A stretch of DNA of 64,000 nt from Maribacter litopenaei. Its GTDB lineage: Bacteria; Bacteroidota; Bacteroidia; Flavobacteriales; Flavobacteriaceae. A program made the translations under genes and the position numbers. A model generated the notes under the pieces. That model saw only the letters and a list, made by a program, of their open reading frames with translations, ran no database searches and was not told the origin of the DNA. Positions 27,248 to 37,198 of the stretch are shown one piece after another. The stretch covers positions 3,345,001-3,409,000 of the forward strand of contig NZ_CP104205.1 of NCBI RefSeq assembly GCF_025244665.1, given 5' to 3'. The first letter of the stretch is position 1. Every line of letters starts with the position of its first letter.

Positions 27248-28380
27248 CGCTCTCCCACCATTCTTCTTTGTATTGAGAAGGTTGGTCTAAATAAATATAT
27301 TCTCCAATTATTGGTGTAACTATCGGCACATTCAATTCCTTGGCTCTTTGGGTTACCCGTACCACCGGATCCGTCCATGGGTGCATGGCCAGTTTAAAAG
27401 CACCCCAGTGAATGGGCATTATCGTTTTTGCCTTCACATCGATTCCAGCTTGGGCAGTCTCTTCGGGCATCATGTGAATTTCTTTCCAAAGTGTATTGTA
27501 CTGACCACATTCCAACATGGCAAAATCAAAAGGACTATAGTTTTGACCTATTTCCTTAAAATGGTTTCCATAGCCACTGTCCCCACTAAAGAAAATATTG
27601 GTACTATCGTTCTGTACCACCCAGCCACTCCATAAGGTCTTGCCCCTATCAGTAAGCCCGCGACCAGGAAAAATGCTGGGCAGGCGTACATTTTATGAAA
27701 AAACCATCATAGGTGGTTTCATCCCACCAATCCATTTCAATTACCCTATTCTTGTCCACTCCCCATTCTACTAAATGGGATCCTACCCCCAAGGGGGTAA
27801 AGAACATTTTAACTTTATCCTTTAATTTTAGGATAGATGCGTAATCCAAATGATCATAATGGTCATGGGATAGTATAACCATGTCTATGGATGGTAATTT
27901 TTCTATATCGATAGGAAGATTCTCGCTGAATCTTTTGCCACCCAATAAAGGATGAGGAGCAGGCACTGGTCCCAACATAGGATCGATTAATATATTCTTC
28001 CCATATATCTGATATAATAAAGTGGAATGGCCAAACCATACCAATCTTGCACGTCCATCATAGTTAACAAGATCTAGGGAATCTACTTTTGAAACAGGAA
28101 GTTCCCCCTCCGGTATCGTATTTGGTTGCGGATCAAAAAAGCCACGCATGGATTTCACATAATCATTAAAACCCATAGACATCTTTACACCTCCGATGTT
28201 TTCAAAAACACCATCTTTATAGTTTTCCGATTTTAAAAATTGCTCCTTTTGGGTATCAGAAATAGTACCTCCAAACTCCGGACTCAAGTTTACGAATAGT
28301 GCCACTAGAACAAAAAGCACAATAAATATGGTTAGAATCGCTATTAACATCCGTTTTAATATTCTTTTTAAGGTTTTCAT
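27240..28380 (-). CDS. Membrane-anchored MBL-fold metallohydrolase (frameshifted)
   Basis: About 379 residues: an N-terminal anchor helix (MLIAILTIFIVLFVLVALFV) and a metallo-beta-lactamase domain of the Lactamase_B_2 / NAPE-PLD-like type. Zinc motifs: WFGHSTLLYQI, ILSHDHYDHLD, the later PAQHFSGRGLTDR, FFSGDSGYG and PIHWGAF. The frame breaks at 27664-27669, where CCAGGA stands for CCAGA; restored, it reads FSGRGLTDRGKTLWSG. It may act on phospholipid-type phosphodiesters at the cell envelope; the substrate is not determined. Confidence 0.88.
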
Positions 28381-29329
28381 CTAAAATGGTAATCGATTCA
28401 AATCCACATTACCCCCGAGAGATAATTATGCCTATTCTTTTATTTTGGTAGTCAGTAGGGTTTTCTCCAGTATCCCTGATCAAAGCGGCAAAAGCCACTG
28501 CACTTGAGGGCTCTATTATAATTTTCATTCGCTCCCAAACAAGCCGCATCGCAGAAACTATTTCTTGCTCGGTGACGCGAACAATTTTAGATACATTTTC
28601 CTTTATTATCGGAAAGTTAATATCTCCCAAAGTAGTCCTTAAACCATCCGCTATCGTATTCACGGTTTCGTTACCTTCAATTTTTCCGGAAACCAATGAT
28701 CGGTAGGCATCGTCCGCCTCAAAAGGCTCACCCCCTACTACCCTACAATCCTTTCCAAAGTATTTAGCGGATAGTGAAGAACCAGCGATAAGTCCTCCCC
28801 CACCTACAGGACAGAAGATTGCGTTCAAATCAGGTTGTTTTTCAAGTAATTCAATGGCAGCCGTCCCCTGGCCGATTATAACGTTCAAGTCATTGGATGG
28901 ATGTAAAAAAGCTGCGCCAGTTTCCTTTGCAATTTTATCGGCCAAGGATTGCCTCGCCTCCACCGTAGGTTCACATTCGTAGATTATACCTCCATAAGCT
29001 ATGACTCCGTCCTTTTTTACTTGGGGTGCCGAAGTTGGCATTACAATGTGTGCAGGAACTCCTAAACTTTTGGCCGCCAAGGAAACGGCCTGGGCAAAAT
29101 TCCCCGAAGAATGGGTAACAACACCTTTTTTTTGTTGCTCTCGATTTAACTCCAATATAGCATTGGTAGCACCCCTAATTTTATATGCTCCTGCTCTTTG
29201 AAAGTTCTCGCACTTAAAAAACACTTGACACTCTAAGCTTTCATTAATCAATGATGACGTTAGTATTGGAGTATTATGTACAAATTGGGCTATTCTATCA
29301 TGACAATCCTTAAGTGCTACTCTGTTCAT
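28381..29329 (-). CDS. PLP-dependent threonine dehydratase / serine racemase family enzyme (frameshifted C-terminus)
   Basis: Fold-type II PLP enzyme of about 315 residues without the ACT regulatory domain, matching catabolic threonine dehydratase or serine racemase. PLP Lys in RAGAYKIRGATNA, substrate loop SSGNFAQA, phosphate loop CPVGGGGLIAGS. A false stop arises at 28415-28420, where CCGAGA stands for CCAGA; corrected, it ends IIISGGNVDLNRLPF at the stop 28381-28383. That SGGN motif completes the cofactor site. It abuts the MBL gene. Which reaction dominates cannot be read from the sequence. Confidence 0.88.
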
Positions 29330-29339
29330 CCCCTATTAT

Positions 29340-29895
29340 TTACTTCCATTCCAACGTTTCAATAATCCTTCTAATATCATTTTGAAGATAGGCGGCCGCC
29401 GGTAATATGGAATCATAATTCGGTTTAGTATAAAAATATACCGAACCCGTCAGAAAGTGTTCTGTGCTATCGGTGACAAAGAACTGGGATTGTGAAGCAG
29501 CGTTTCCTTGTACCTCAAACAAAGATCCATATACCTTTTTATTGGGATTTACATAAGGTTGTTCCACAATATTGTCCGCCTTGGCCGCATGCTCATAGCT
29601 TAAACGTTTTGCATCGACAATCAATTTTTCCAAATTATCATCGATCTTTTTATAACTTAAGAATATAGCCCCTTTCATTTACGGGTATTCCAAGGAGAAT
29701 GCGGTTTCAGAATCCAAATTGGGTGTAGCCAGTTGATTGTATTGAAATTTAAAATTATCCGTTTCCAATGGTGAAGAGGCTCCTTCCGGATATTCCAATC
29801 GCATTTGAGCCTTTGGTTTTGGGATAGCCTGATCTTCGCATGATCCCTAGTAAAATAACAAATACGAGTAGGAGTGCTGATATCTTAAACCTCAT
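29340..29895 (-). CDS. gldD: Gliding motility lipoprotein GldD (two breaks)
   Basis: Envelope lipoprotein needed for gliding and type IX secretion in flavobacteria. About 185 residues: signal and lipobox (LLLVFVILLGSCED), then IPKPKAQMRLEYPEG, AKRLSYEHAAKADNI, GNAASQSQFFVTDS, YTKPNYDSILPAAAYL and NDIRRIIETLEWK, a strong match. Breaks: one extra G in a GGG run near 29848-29850 (restoring LGSCEDQA) and an in-frame TAA at 29679-29684, where CCGTAA stands for CCAGAA (restoring EYPEMKGAIF). The start overlaps gldE by 11 bases, the conserved gldE-gldD order. Confidence 0.93.
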
Positions 29896-31214
29896 GTGGC
29901 AATGTCACTTTAATCTGTTTTAATCTCTTCTTGTCGAAACTTTCAACTACAAATTTATAATCCTCAAAAACAACTTCCTCACCCCTTTTTGGAAAGCTTC
30001 CGGCCATTTCCAGTACGAAACCGGCTATCGTTTCAGATTCACCCTTATTTTCCTCAAAAATATCCTCATCGACCAACTTAATGACCCTATAAAAATCCTT
30101 CAAAGTGGTTTTCCCCTCAAAAACATAATTATAATCGTCCAGTTTTGAAAAAACAAGGTCCTCATCATCGAACTCATCGCTAATATCCCCAACTATTTCC
30201 TCAATAATATCTTCCAAGGTTACAATACCGGATGTTCCCCCATATTCGTCCACTACTACAGCCAAATGGTTTTTCTTGGCCTGAAAATCGGCCAGCAAAT
30301 CATCCAATTTCTTATTCTCAGGTACAAAATATGGCTCACGTATCAAGGACATCCAATTAAACGACTTCCGGTCAAGATAGGGTAAGAGGTCTTTTACATA
30401 TAAAACCCCAAGAACATTATCTATATTTTCCGAAAAAACAGGAATCCTAGAATATCCATTCTTTTTGATCTCCTCCAATACTTCCGGAAACTTCATTTGC
30501 TCGTTCAATCCAAAAATGTCGATTCGAGGCCTCATTACCTGTTTGGTGTCGGTATTCCCAAACGTAACGATACCCTGTAAAATCTTTTGTTCCTCTTTTG
30601 TAGTATCTCCATCCGAAGTAAGTTCCAATGCCTGGGACAAATGATCCACGCTAAGGCTTGATTTTTCCTTCCCCAACTTGTTGTATAAAAAAATCGTCCC
30701 GGAGCGCATGGGTAAGCTCAAAGGTGAAAATAGAAAGTCTAACACTCGTAAAGGATAGGCCATAAAATTTGAAAAACTCAATCGGTTTCTATTGGCATAA
30801 ACTTTGGGCAAAATCTCGCCGAACATCAGAATTAGAAAGGTAGCCACTACCACTTCCAACAGAAATCTTACGGAAACGATATTGAATAGGATCGTATTTA
30901 TTTCGGAAAATAGGGTGTCGCCGATTACATTAAAAATTAGTACAACCCCAATATTAATGGCATTATTGGCAATAAGTATGGTCGCCAATAGTTTTTTGGG
31001 TCGTTCCAACAACCTAATGAGGATGTTGCTTTTGTCCGTTTTCTCAGTCCTTTATTTCATTTATTTCAGTGACCGAAAGCCCAAACAAGGCTACCTCTGC
31101 CCCGGAAATAAGGGCCGAACATAAAAGAAGAAGAACTAAAACGGCAACATTTAGCGCAAATGCACTATCCATTACCATAAAAATCGAGGCCAGTGGTAAA
31201 GGGTCGGGATCCAC
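29885..31214 (-). CDS. gldE: Gliding-associated CNNM/CorC-type membrane protein GldE (frameshifted)
   Basis: Hemolysin/CNNM-family transporter-like protein of about 443 residues: a DUF21 membrane domain (LICSALISGAEVALFGLS-like region then helices), two CBS domains (MRPRIDIFGL, SRIPVFSENIDNVLGVLYVKDL) and a CorC_HlyC C-terminus. The start is GTG at 31212-31214 (VDPDPLPLAS), in line with known GldE N-termini. The frame breaks at 31041-31046 where CTGAGA stands near an expected CCAGA, joining EIKD to KTDKSNILIRLLERP. It lies between ssb and gldD as in Flavobacterium johnsoniae and supports gliding. Confidence 0.9.
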
Positions 31215-31236
31215 TTACTATAATTTAATATCCAAA

Positions 31237-31698
31237 TTAGAATGGTAAATCGTCATCATCATCCTGACTCAAAGGCGCTGATGATTTTGGGGGTGTCCTT
31301 TCATCATGATGCATTTGCTGTGGCTGGGAAGATTGACCGGAGCTGTTCTCCATACTTTCCTGCTTTGTGGTCAAAAAGGTGAAGTCCTGTACGTGCACTT
31401 CCGTAGTATATCGGGTGTTGCCATCTTCTCCTTGCCATTGACGATTTTTTAAACGTCCTTCGACATACACCTTATCTCCTTTGCTCAAATACTTTTCGCA
31501 GATTTCCGCTGCTTTATTTCTTAAAACAATATTATGCCAATCAGTATTGGTAACCCGCTCACCTGTTTGCTTGTTCGTATACGTCTCATTCGTGGCCAAA
31601 GGAAAACGTCCAATGCAACCTCCACCTTCAAAATAATGCATCTTAACTTCGTCTCCTAGATGCCCAATTAACATCACTTTATTTAATGTACCGCTCAT
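31237..31698 (-). CDS. ssb: Single-stranded DNA-binding protein
   Basis: 153 residues, intact. OB fold from MSGTLNKVMLIGHLGDEVKM to TEVHVQDFTFL, with TNTDWHNIVLRNKAAEICEKYLSKG. A Gln/Ser/Pro-rich linker leads to the acidic tip DDDDDLPF that docks partner proteins. Position mutY-ssb-gldE-gldD is the conserved flavobacterial order. The DUF3127 protein at 6480 shares the same tip. Confidence 0.97.
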   Translation of the reverse strand: MSGTLNKVMLIGHLGDEVKMHYFEGGGCIGRFPLATNETYTNKQTGERVTNTDWHNIVLRNKAAEICEKYLSKGDKVYVEGRLKNRQWQGEDGNTRYTTEVHVQDFTFLTTKQESMENSSGQSSQPQQMHHDERTPPKSSAPLSQDDDDDLPF

Positions 31699-31723
31699 AT
31701 ATTTATTCTAATATTCAAAAGTA

Positions 31724-32772
31724 CTAAAATTTAAATGTTTTCATGAATTCCGCAATCAATACAGGAACTGGGTAATTTTTAAGATTGGAAACTTTTACTA
31801 CATCTTCCGAATCAAAAACACCTTCCATTATCCGAATTTGGTATGCAAATGTTGGTGGGATAATTTATGGACAATGGCATTTTCATTATACAAGGTTATC
31901 TGTGGTTCTCCTTTAAACTCCAATACATCAGAAAAGTGATTATATATTTGCCCCAATCCTGCTTCGCTCTCAGTTTCCAATAAGGGAAATTCCCAAAGGT
32001 TTTGCCAAATTCCCCTTCCTTTTCGTTGCCTCAGCTGGGTTATTTTATTGTGCCCTTTATCATAACCAATGGGCACCAAATAGTTAAAAAACCTATTCTT
32101 TATTTTTGATTTCTTAATCTTAACCGGTAGCTCTTTTACAGTACCCTTTTCCAAAGCCATACAACCATTGGCAAGTGGACACACAGTACAATCGGGATTT
32201 TGAGGGGTACATTGCATCGCCCCAAACTCCATAATTCCTTGATTGTAGTCCCTTCTGTTCCCTGAGTGCAACATTTCCTGTGCTAGGCTTTTAAAGTATT
32301 TTATACCTGCCGTGCTGTTAATTGGTGTGGCCACTCCAAAATAACGGGATAAGACCCTATACACGTTACCATCAACTACCGCCTGTGCCTCATTGAAACA
32401 AATAGAGGAAATTGCACTGGCCGTATAATCTCCTATGCCTTTTAATTTTAATAAACCCTCATAGGTTTTAGGAAATTCTCCTTTAAATTCATCGACGACC
32501 ATTTTGGCAGCAGCATGTAAATTACGGGCTCGGGAGTAATAGCCCAACCCCTGCCATAATTTTAATACCCTTTCCTCTTCCGCCTTCGCTAAATCCTCTA
32601 CCGTTGGAAATGCCTCAATAAACTTAAAGTAATAGGGCATACCTTGTGCCACTCGGGTCTGTTGCAATATAATTTCGGATAACCATATTTTATAAGGGTC
32701 AACCGTATCACGCCAGGGCAGGTCACGCTTATTTTTATGGTACCATGTCAGAATTTTATCGGAAAAAGACAT
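31724..32772 (-). CDS. mutY: A/G-specific adenine glycosylase (frameshifted)
   Basis: Removes adenine paired with 8-oxoguanine. About 349 residues. The HhH-GPD core shows LPWRDTVDPYKIWLSEIILQQTRVAQG and LKGIGDYTASAI; the iron-sulfur cluster ligands are in CTPQNPDCTVCPLANGC; the C-terminal NUDIX-like domain reads LSHQHLHTKFW. The frame breaks at 31832-31835 (CCGA for CCAGA); corrected, it reads KFWIMEGVFDSEDVV and ends at the stop 31724-31726. Upstream of ssb by 25 bases. Confidence 0.95.
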
Positions 32773-32853
32773 TCATAAAAATAATAAGCGTCAAAAGTAT
32801 CAGTTTAATTACTTAAAATTAGATTATTAGAAAGAAAGATTGAATTTAATTTA

Positions 32854-32861
32854 TATATTTG
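32854..32861 (+). promoter_or_regulatory. Promoter -7 box of the HU gene
   Basis: TATATTTG matches TAnnTTTG, 38 bases before the HU start and divergent from mutY. No well-spaced -33 TTG was found. Confidence 0.5.
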
Positions 32862-32898
32862 CAACCCGAAAAAAATACAGAAAATCTAATATTGTAAG

Positions 32899-33189
32899 AT
32901 GACGAAAGCGGAAATTGTATCGAAGATCTCAGACAAACTGGGAATTGAAAAAGGAGATGTACAAGCGACAGTTGAATCCTTTATGGAAGAAGTAAAAACT
33001 TCTTTAGAAAGTGGAGATAATGTGTACCTAAGAGGTTTTGGAAGTTTTATAATCAAAACCAGGGCAGAGAAAACCGGAAGGAACATCTCTAAAAATACAA
33101 CTATTAAAATCCCCGCCCACAACATTCCTGCATTTAAGCCGGCAAAGGTTTTTGTAGAAGGTGTAAAAAGCAACGTACAAGTAAAATAA
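32899..33189 (+). CDS. HU/IHF-family DNA-binding protein
   Basis: Small nucleoid protein that bends DNA as a dimer. 96 residues, intact: MTKAEIVSKISDKLGIEKGD, then VYLRGFGSFIIKTRAEKTGRN and the beta-arm end IKIPAHNIPAFKPAK with the conserved Pro that inserts into DNA. Followed by the 29-residue basic protein after 20 bases, then a terminator, an arrangement typical of flavobacteria. Confidence 0.95.
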   Translation: MTKAEIVSKISDKLGIEKGDVQATVESFMEEVKTSLESGDNVYLRGFGSFIIKTRAEKTGRNISKNTTIKIPAHNIPAFKPAKVFVEGVKSNVQVK

Positions 33190-33209
33190 TAATCTAAAAG
33201 AAGAACTTT

Positions 33210-33299
33210 ATGCCGAGCGGTAAAAAAAGAAAAAGACATAAGGTAGCTACTCATAAGCGTAAGAAGCGTAGAAGAGCTAACCGACACAAGAAAAAGTAG
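33210..33299 (+). CDS. 29-residue basic protein, AURKAIP1/COX24-like, probable ribosomal protein
   Basis: MPSGKKRKRHKVATHKRKKR is followed by RRANRHKKK and a stop: 29 residues, 20 of them Lys, Arg or His. It resembles the short C-terminal motif of mitochondrial AURKAIP1/COX24 (mS38) and small proteins found in Bacteroidota next to HU; a small basic protein of this kind has been described in the Flavobacterium ribosome. I believe this is it, but cannot check. It shares the terminator at 33291 with HU. Confidence 0.8.
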   Translation: MPSGKKRKRHKVATHKRKKRRRANRHKKK

Positions 33300-33320
33300 T
33301 TTTAGAAACTACTTTTTCGT
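33291..33320 (+). terminator. Terminator of HU and the basic protein
   Basis: A 12-bp stem AAAAAGTAGTTT with complement and a 3-base loop; its 5' arm overlaps the last codons of the basic protein. Confidence 0.85.
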
Positions 33321-33447
33321 TTTAATACCTACGTTCCTTGACATAGAGATTCCAAAAGAGAATCTCGGCAGATTTTAATATCTGTTTCCAACATTGTTTA
33401 ATCTATCTATCCTTCAACTTTTTGAGGATAGATACAAATACATTCAG

Positions 33448-34996
33448 GTGAATAGAGAATTAATCGTAAGATCTAGTTCCAATGCCGTTGAATTTGCCTT
33501 ATTAAAAGACGGAAAACTCACTGAACTTCATAAAGAGGAAGACAATAACAATTTCTCGGTCGGCGATATATTCCTGGCCAAAATTCGTAAGCCCGTAACG
33601 GGTCTAAATGCCGCATTTGTTAATGTGGGATACGAAAAAGATGCGTTCCTTCACTATCATGACTTGGGTCCGCAACTGTCTTCCATGCTAAAGTTCATTA
33701 AACAGGTGAGTACAGGAAAACTCAAGGATTATTCCTTAAAAAACTTTCCGTTTGAAAAGGATATTGATAAAAATGGGGTCATTACTGATGCCATCAAAGC
33801 AAATCAATCCCTTTTAGTGCAAATCGTAAAAGAACCTATTTCGACCAAAGGATACGTGAATAAGTTCCGAGCTATCCATTGCCGGACGATACTTGGTTAT
33901 GGTACCCTTTTCTGATCGCGTCTCAGTATCACAAAAAATTGAGAGCAAAGAGGAAAAGGATCGGTTGAAAAGACTTGTGAAAAGTATAAAACCGAAAGGG
34001 TTCGGAGTAATTATTAGAACGGTTGCAGAAGGCAAAAAAGTAGCGGAACTGGACAAAGACCTTGCAAACTTGCTGAACAAATGGTCGGCAATGTGCAAAA
34101 AATTATACAAGGCACAGACGCCTTCAAAAGTATTAGTGGAGCTCAATAGGGCTTCCTCCATCCTTAGGGATATCTTTAACGATAGCTTTACCGGAATTTA
34201 TGTTGACGATTCCACATTATACGGAGAAATCAAGGACTACGTTTCCGAGATCGCCCCTGAAAAGGAATCCATAGTCAAACACTACAATACCAATGTCCCC
34301 ATTTTTGAAAAATTTGGAATAGACAGACAAATTAAGACTTCCTTTGGTCGTACTGCGACCATGAGCAAAGGTGCTTACCTAATAATAGAACATACCGAGG
34401 CGTTACACGTAATCGACGTCAATAGCGGAAACCGTTCCAACAAAGCAAAGAACCAAGAAGACACTGCTTTGGAGGTTAACCTTTTGGCCGCCTCTGAAAT
34501 TGCAAGACAACTACGCTTAAGGGATATGGGAGGTATTATAGTAGTCGATTTTATCGATATGGTAAAATCACAACATAGAAAAAAGCTTTTTGATCATCTT
34601 AGGGATGAGATGAAAGATGACCGTGCAAAGCATAAAATTTTACCTCCTAGTAAATTTGGGCTGATACAGATTACAAGACAGCGTGTTAGACCCGAAATGA
34701 ATATAAAAACAACCGAAGAGAATCCAAACAAAAACGGACAGGAGATTGAAGCTCCAATCGTTTTGATCAACAAAATCAATGTAGATTTGGAACGACTCTT
34801 GAAAGGACCTGCTAAAGACAATAGCATAACTTTAAACATTCATCCTTTCATAGCGGCCTACATTACAAAAGGATTCCCGTCCATACGTACCAAGTGGTTC
34901 TTGGAACATAAGCGATGGATAAAGATTCAACCAAGGGATGCCTATACGTATCTCGAATACCGTTTTAAAAATAAGGACGGAAAAACAATATATTGA
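33448..34996 (+). CDS. rng: Ribonuclease E/G family protein (frameshifted)
   Basis: Endoribonuclease for rRNA maturation and mRNA decay, about 515 residues. The S1 domain (VGDIFLAKIRKPVTGLNAAFVNVG), the RNase-H-like part, and the catalytic metal site (TEALHVIDVNSGN and GGIIVVDFIDM, with both Asp) are present. The start is GTG 33448 (VNRELIVRSSSNAVEFALL); the upstream TTG frame lacks family character. The frame breaks at 33850-33861, where GGATACGTGAATAAG replaces roughly GGACCCAGAATAAG; corrected, it reads STKGPRISSELSIAGRYLVM. Terminated at 35002. Confidence 0.93.
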
Positions 34997-35001
34997 TAAT
35001 T

Positions 35002-35034
35002 AAAAGCGACTCCCAAAAGGGGTCGCTTTTTTTG
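35002..35034 (+). terminator. Terminator of rng
   Basis: AAAGCGACTCC stem with GGGGTCGCTTT, followed by a T run. Confidence 0.88.
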
Positions 35035-35202
35035 TTTTCATTTTTTGAATCCCTTCTGCCGTTTATTTAGAGCACCATACCATGTTTAAAAAAACAATTA
35101 ATTAACTTGGGTAATTACATTCTTTAAAATATTCTTAAAGTGTTTTAAGAGACTTTTTCTTCCCTTACCTTTAGCGTTTACCCGATTAAACCCATCCGTC
35201 TA

Positions 35203-35781
35203 ATGGCGAAAAATCATAGGAGAAAGCAACAAGCAAAGGTCATACGTATATTTAGAAAATTGCATCGCACAACGGGAGCCCTCCTATTCTTCTTTTTTTT
35301 GTTTATTTCTATAACTGGACTCCTTTTAGGCTGGAAAAAAAATAGCAGTGGACTTATCCTTGCAAAAACTGAGAAAGGTACATCAACGGAATTATCTGAG
35401 TGGCTACCATTAGATACATTGAAATTGACTGCCCTCAAAATTTTTAGAGATTCCATTTCATCAGAAACTTCGCTCGAAATCGATAGAATTGATGTGCGAC
35501 CAGATAAAGGTGTTTTAAAATTCAAGTTTAAAGATAATTTCCATGGAATTCAATTAGATGGTGCCACCGGAGCTTTGTTAAAAATAGAAAACAGACGCTC
35601 TGATTTTATTGAACAAGTGCATGACGGTTCTATTTTGGATAGATATTTAGGTACTTCAAATGGTCAAATAAAACTTTTTTACACCTCTGTAATGGGCTTG
35701 TCGCTTTTACTTTTCAGTGTTACTGGTTTTTGGTTATGGTATGGACCAAAGCGGATGAAAAGAATATCAAAGAATTCATAA
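35203..35781 (+). CDS. PepSY-associated transmembrane protein
   Basis: 192 residues, intact. A basic N-terminus (MAKNHRRKQQAKVIRIFRKL), helix 1 (GALLFFFFLFISITGLLLGW), a periplasmic PepSY-type segment (IDRIDVRPDKGVLKFKFKD, then IQLDGATGALLKIENRR), an HDGS motif and helix 2 (MGLSLLLFSVTGFWLWYGPKR). Such PepSY_TM proteins are often linked to iron or redox chemistry at the inner membrane; the substrate is unknown. Its TAA overlaps the recX start (TAATG), so recX is translationally coupled. Confidence 0.85.
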   Translation: MAKNHRRKQQAKVIRIFRKLHRTTGALLFFFFLFISITGLLLGWKKNSSGLILAKTEKGTSTELSEWLPLDTLKLTALKIFRDSISSETSLEIDRIDVRPDKGVLKFKFKDNFHGIQLDGATGALLKIENRRSDFIEQVHDGSILDRYLGTSNGQIKLFYTSVMGLSLLLFSVTGFWLWYGPKRMKRISKNS

Positions 35782-36251
35782 TGCAAAAGGAATCGTATAC
35801 CCTTGAGGAAGCGACTAGAAAGTTGGAAGGCTACTGTGCCTATCAGGATCGATGCCATAAAGAGGTTGTAAAAAAATTAAGGGACATGGGAATGATTCCA
35901 ATCGCCATAGATACCATAATAGCCCACTTAATAAAAGAAAATTACCTCAATGAAGAACGGTTTGCTCAAAGTTTCGCAAGGGGAAAGTTCAACATCAAGA
36001 AATGGGGAAAAGGGCGAATTACTGCAGAATTAAAATTCCGGGAGATTTCCGGATTTAACATTCAAACCGCTCTTAAGGAAATCGAAGAGGCTCAATATTT
36101 AGAAACCTTTGATGCCCTTGCGAAAAAAAGATTAAGAGAAATCAAGGAGAAGGACATTCAAAAAAGAAAGAAAAAACTAGCTGATTATTTGCTTTACCGT
36201 GGATGGGAAAGTCATTTGGTCTATGACAAGGTAAATGAACTTATTACTTAG
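35781..36251 (+). CDS. recX: Regulatory protein RecX
   Basis: Modulates RecA filaments. 156 residues made of three-helix repeats: LEGYCAYQDRCHKEVVKKLR, then LIKENYLNEERFAQSFARGKFNIKKWGKGRI and ADYLLYRGWESHLVYDKV. Start ATG shares one base with the PepSY stop. Frame intact. RecA is not in the window. Confidence 0.93.
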   Translation: MQKESYTLEEATRKLEGYCAYQDRCHKEVVKKLRDMGMIPIAIDTIIAHLIKENYLNEERFAQSFARGKFNIKKWGKGRITAELKFREISGFNIQTALKEIEEAQYLETFDALAKKRLREIKEKDIQKRKKKLADYLLYRGWESHLVYDKVNELIT

Positions 36252-36259
36252 GACATAGA

Positions 36260-37148
36260 CTATCCTGTTTTTAAAAAATTAGTTCCGGAGATAGCTCTTT
36301 TGTTCTTTTGATCAATCCATTTTTGCCCTTTAATTTTCCGCATCATCACATCAAAATGTCGCATAACAAGTACATTGTACAGTGCTTTCGCCAAATTTTT
36401 GGGATTTCTTGCAATAGCTCTTAGACTCATGGAAAAACCCGGAGTTGAGTATTTCATATAATGCCAGTATCCTTCGGGCATATACAATACCTCTCCATGT
36501 TTTAACTTAGTCCTAAATCCGTTCGCTTGCTTGAGAACTGGCCACATCTCATAATCTGGATTTGAAAAATCAATGCTCTCATGCGTAATCAATGAGTGAG
36601 GTACCTTATATAAATATTTGGTTTCTGACTGCGGAAAAAGAATACATTCCTTTTCGCCCTCAAAATGAAAGTGAAAAATATTTCCCAAATCAATATCATA
36701 ATGCATGAAAGTATGCGAATTCTCACCCCCAAAGAACAACATAGGAAGTCCCTTCATGAGTTTGATCCCAAAATCAGGATATGAGAAGTCATTTTGTAGT
36801 TCACGGTACTTCCTTCAATATATTCCAAAGAAAAATACGGTATTTGGTAGGCTTGGATTTTAGCAACTCAATATATTCCGACATTTTCATTCTTGCATGC
36901 GGCTCATTGAATCCATCCTCATGTTGTACTGGCCTATCATCATATAGAGGAACTACCTTATCACCGGCAACACCCTTCATATAGTCCAAATTCCATTTGG
37001 TAAATGCAGGCCAGGCCTCAATGGCCCTTTGTATTACAACAGGCTTTTGGGGCTTGAAATAATTGGTTAAAAAATCTTCCTTGGAAATAGTTTCTACCCT
37101 TGGAATTTCTGTTAACTTCAAATCAATTTGGGTTTTAATAAGCCCCAA
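36260..37148 (-). CDS. Cupin-like (JmjC-type) dioxygenase (frameshifted)
   Basis: Fe(II)/2-oxoglutarate oxygenase of the cupin_8/JmjC type, about 290 residues. KPVVIQRAIEAWPAFTKW is the typical entry; the iron facial triad is HYD in HTFMHYDIDLGN and a later His in EGYWHYMKYS. The frame breaks at 36801-36806, where CCGTGA stands for CCAGA; corrected, it reads ILKEVPELQNDFSYPDFG. No ATG is near the start; TTG 37148 or a TTG about 24 bases further in (before KLTEIPRV) is likely. It may hydroxylate a protein or other target. Confidence 0.85.
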
Positions 37149-37198
37149 ATTTAGTCAACAAAGGGAAGAAATTTTATTAAAATTGTGATAATGTAGGA

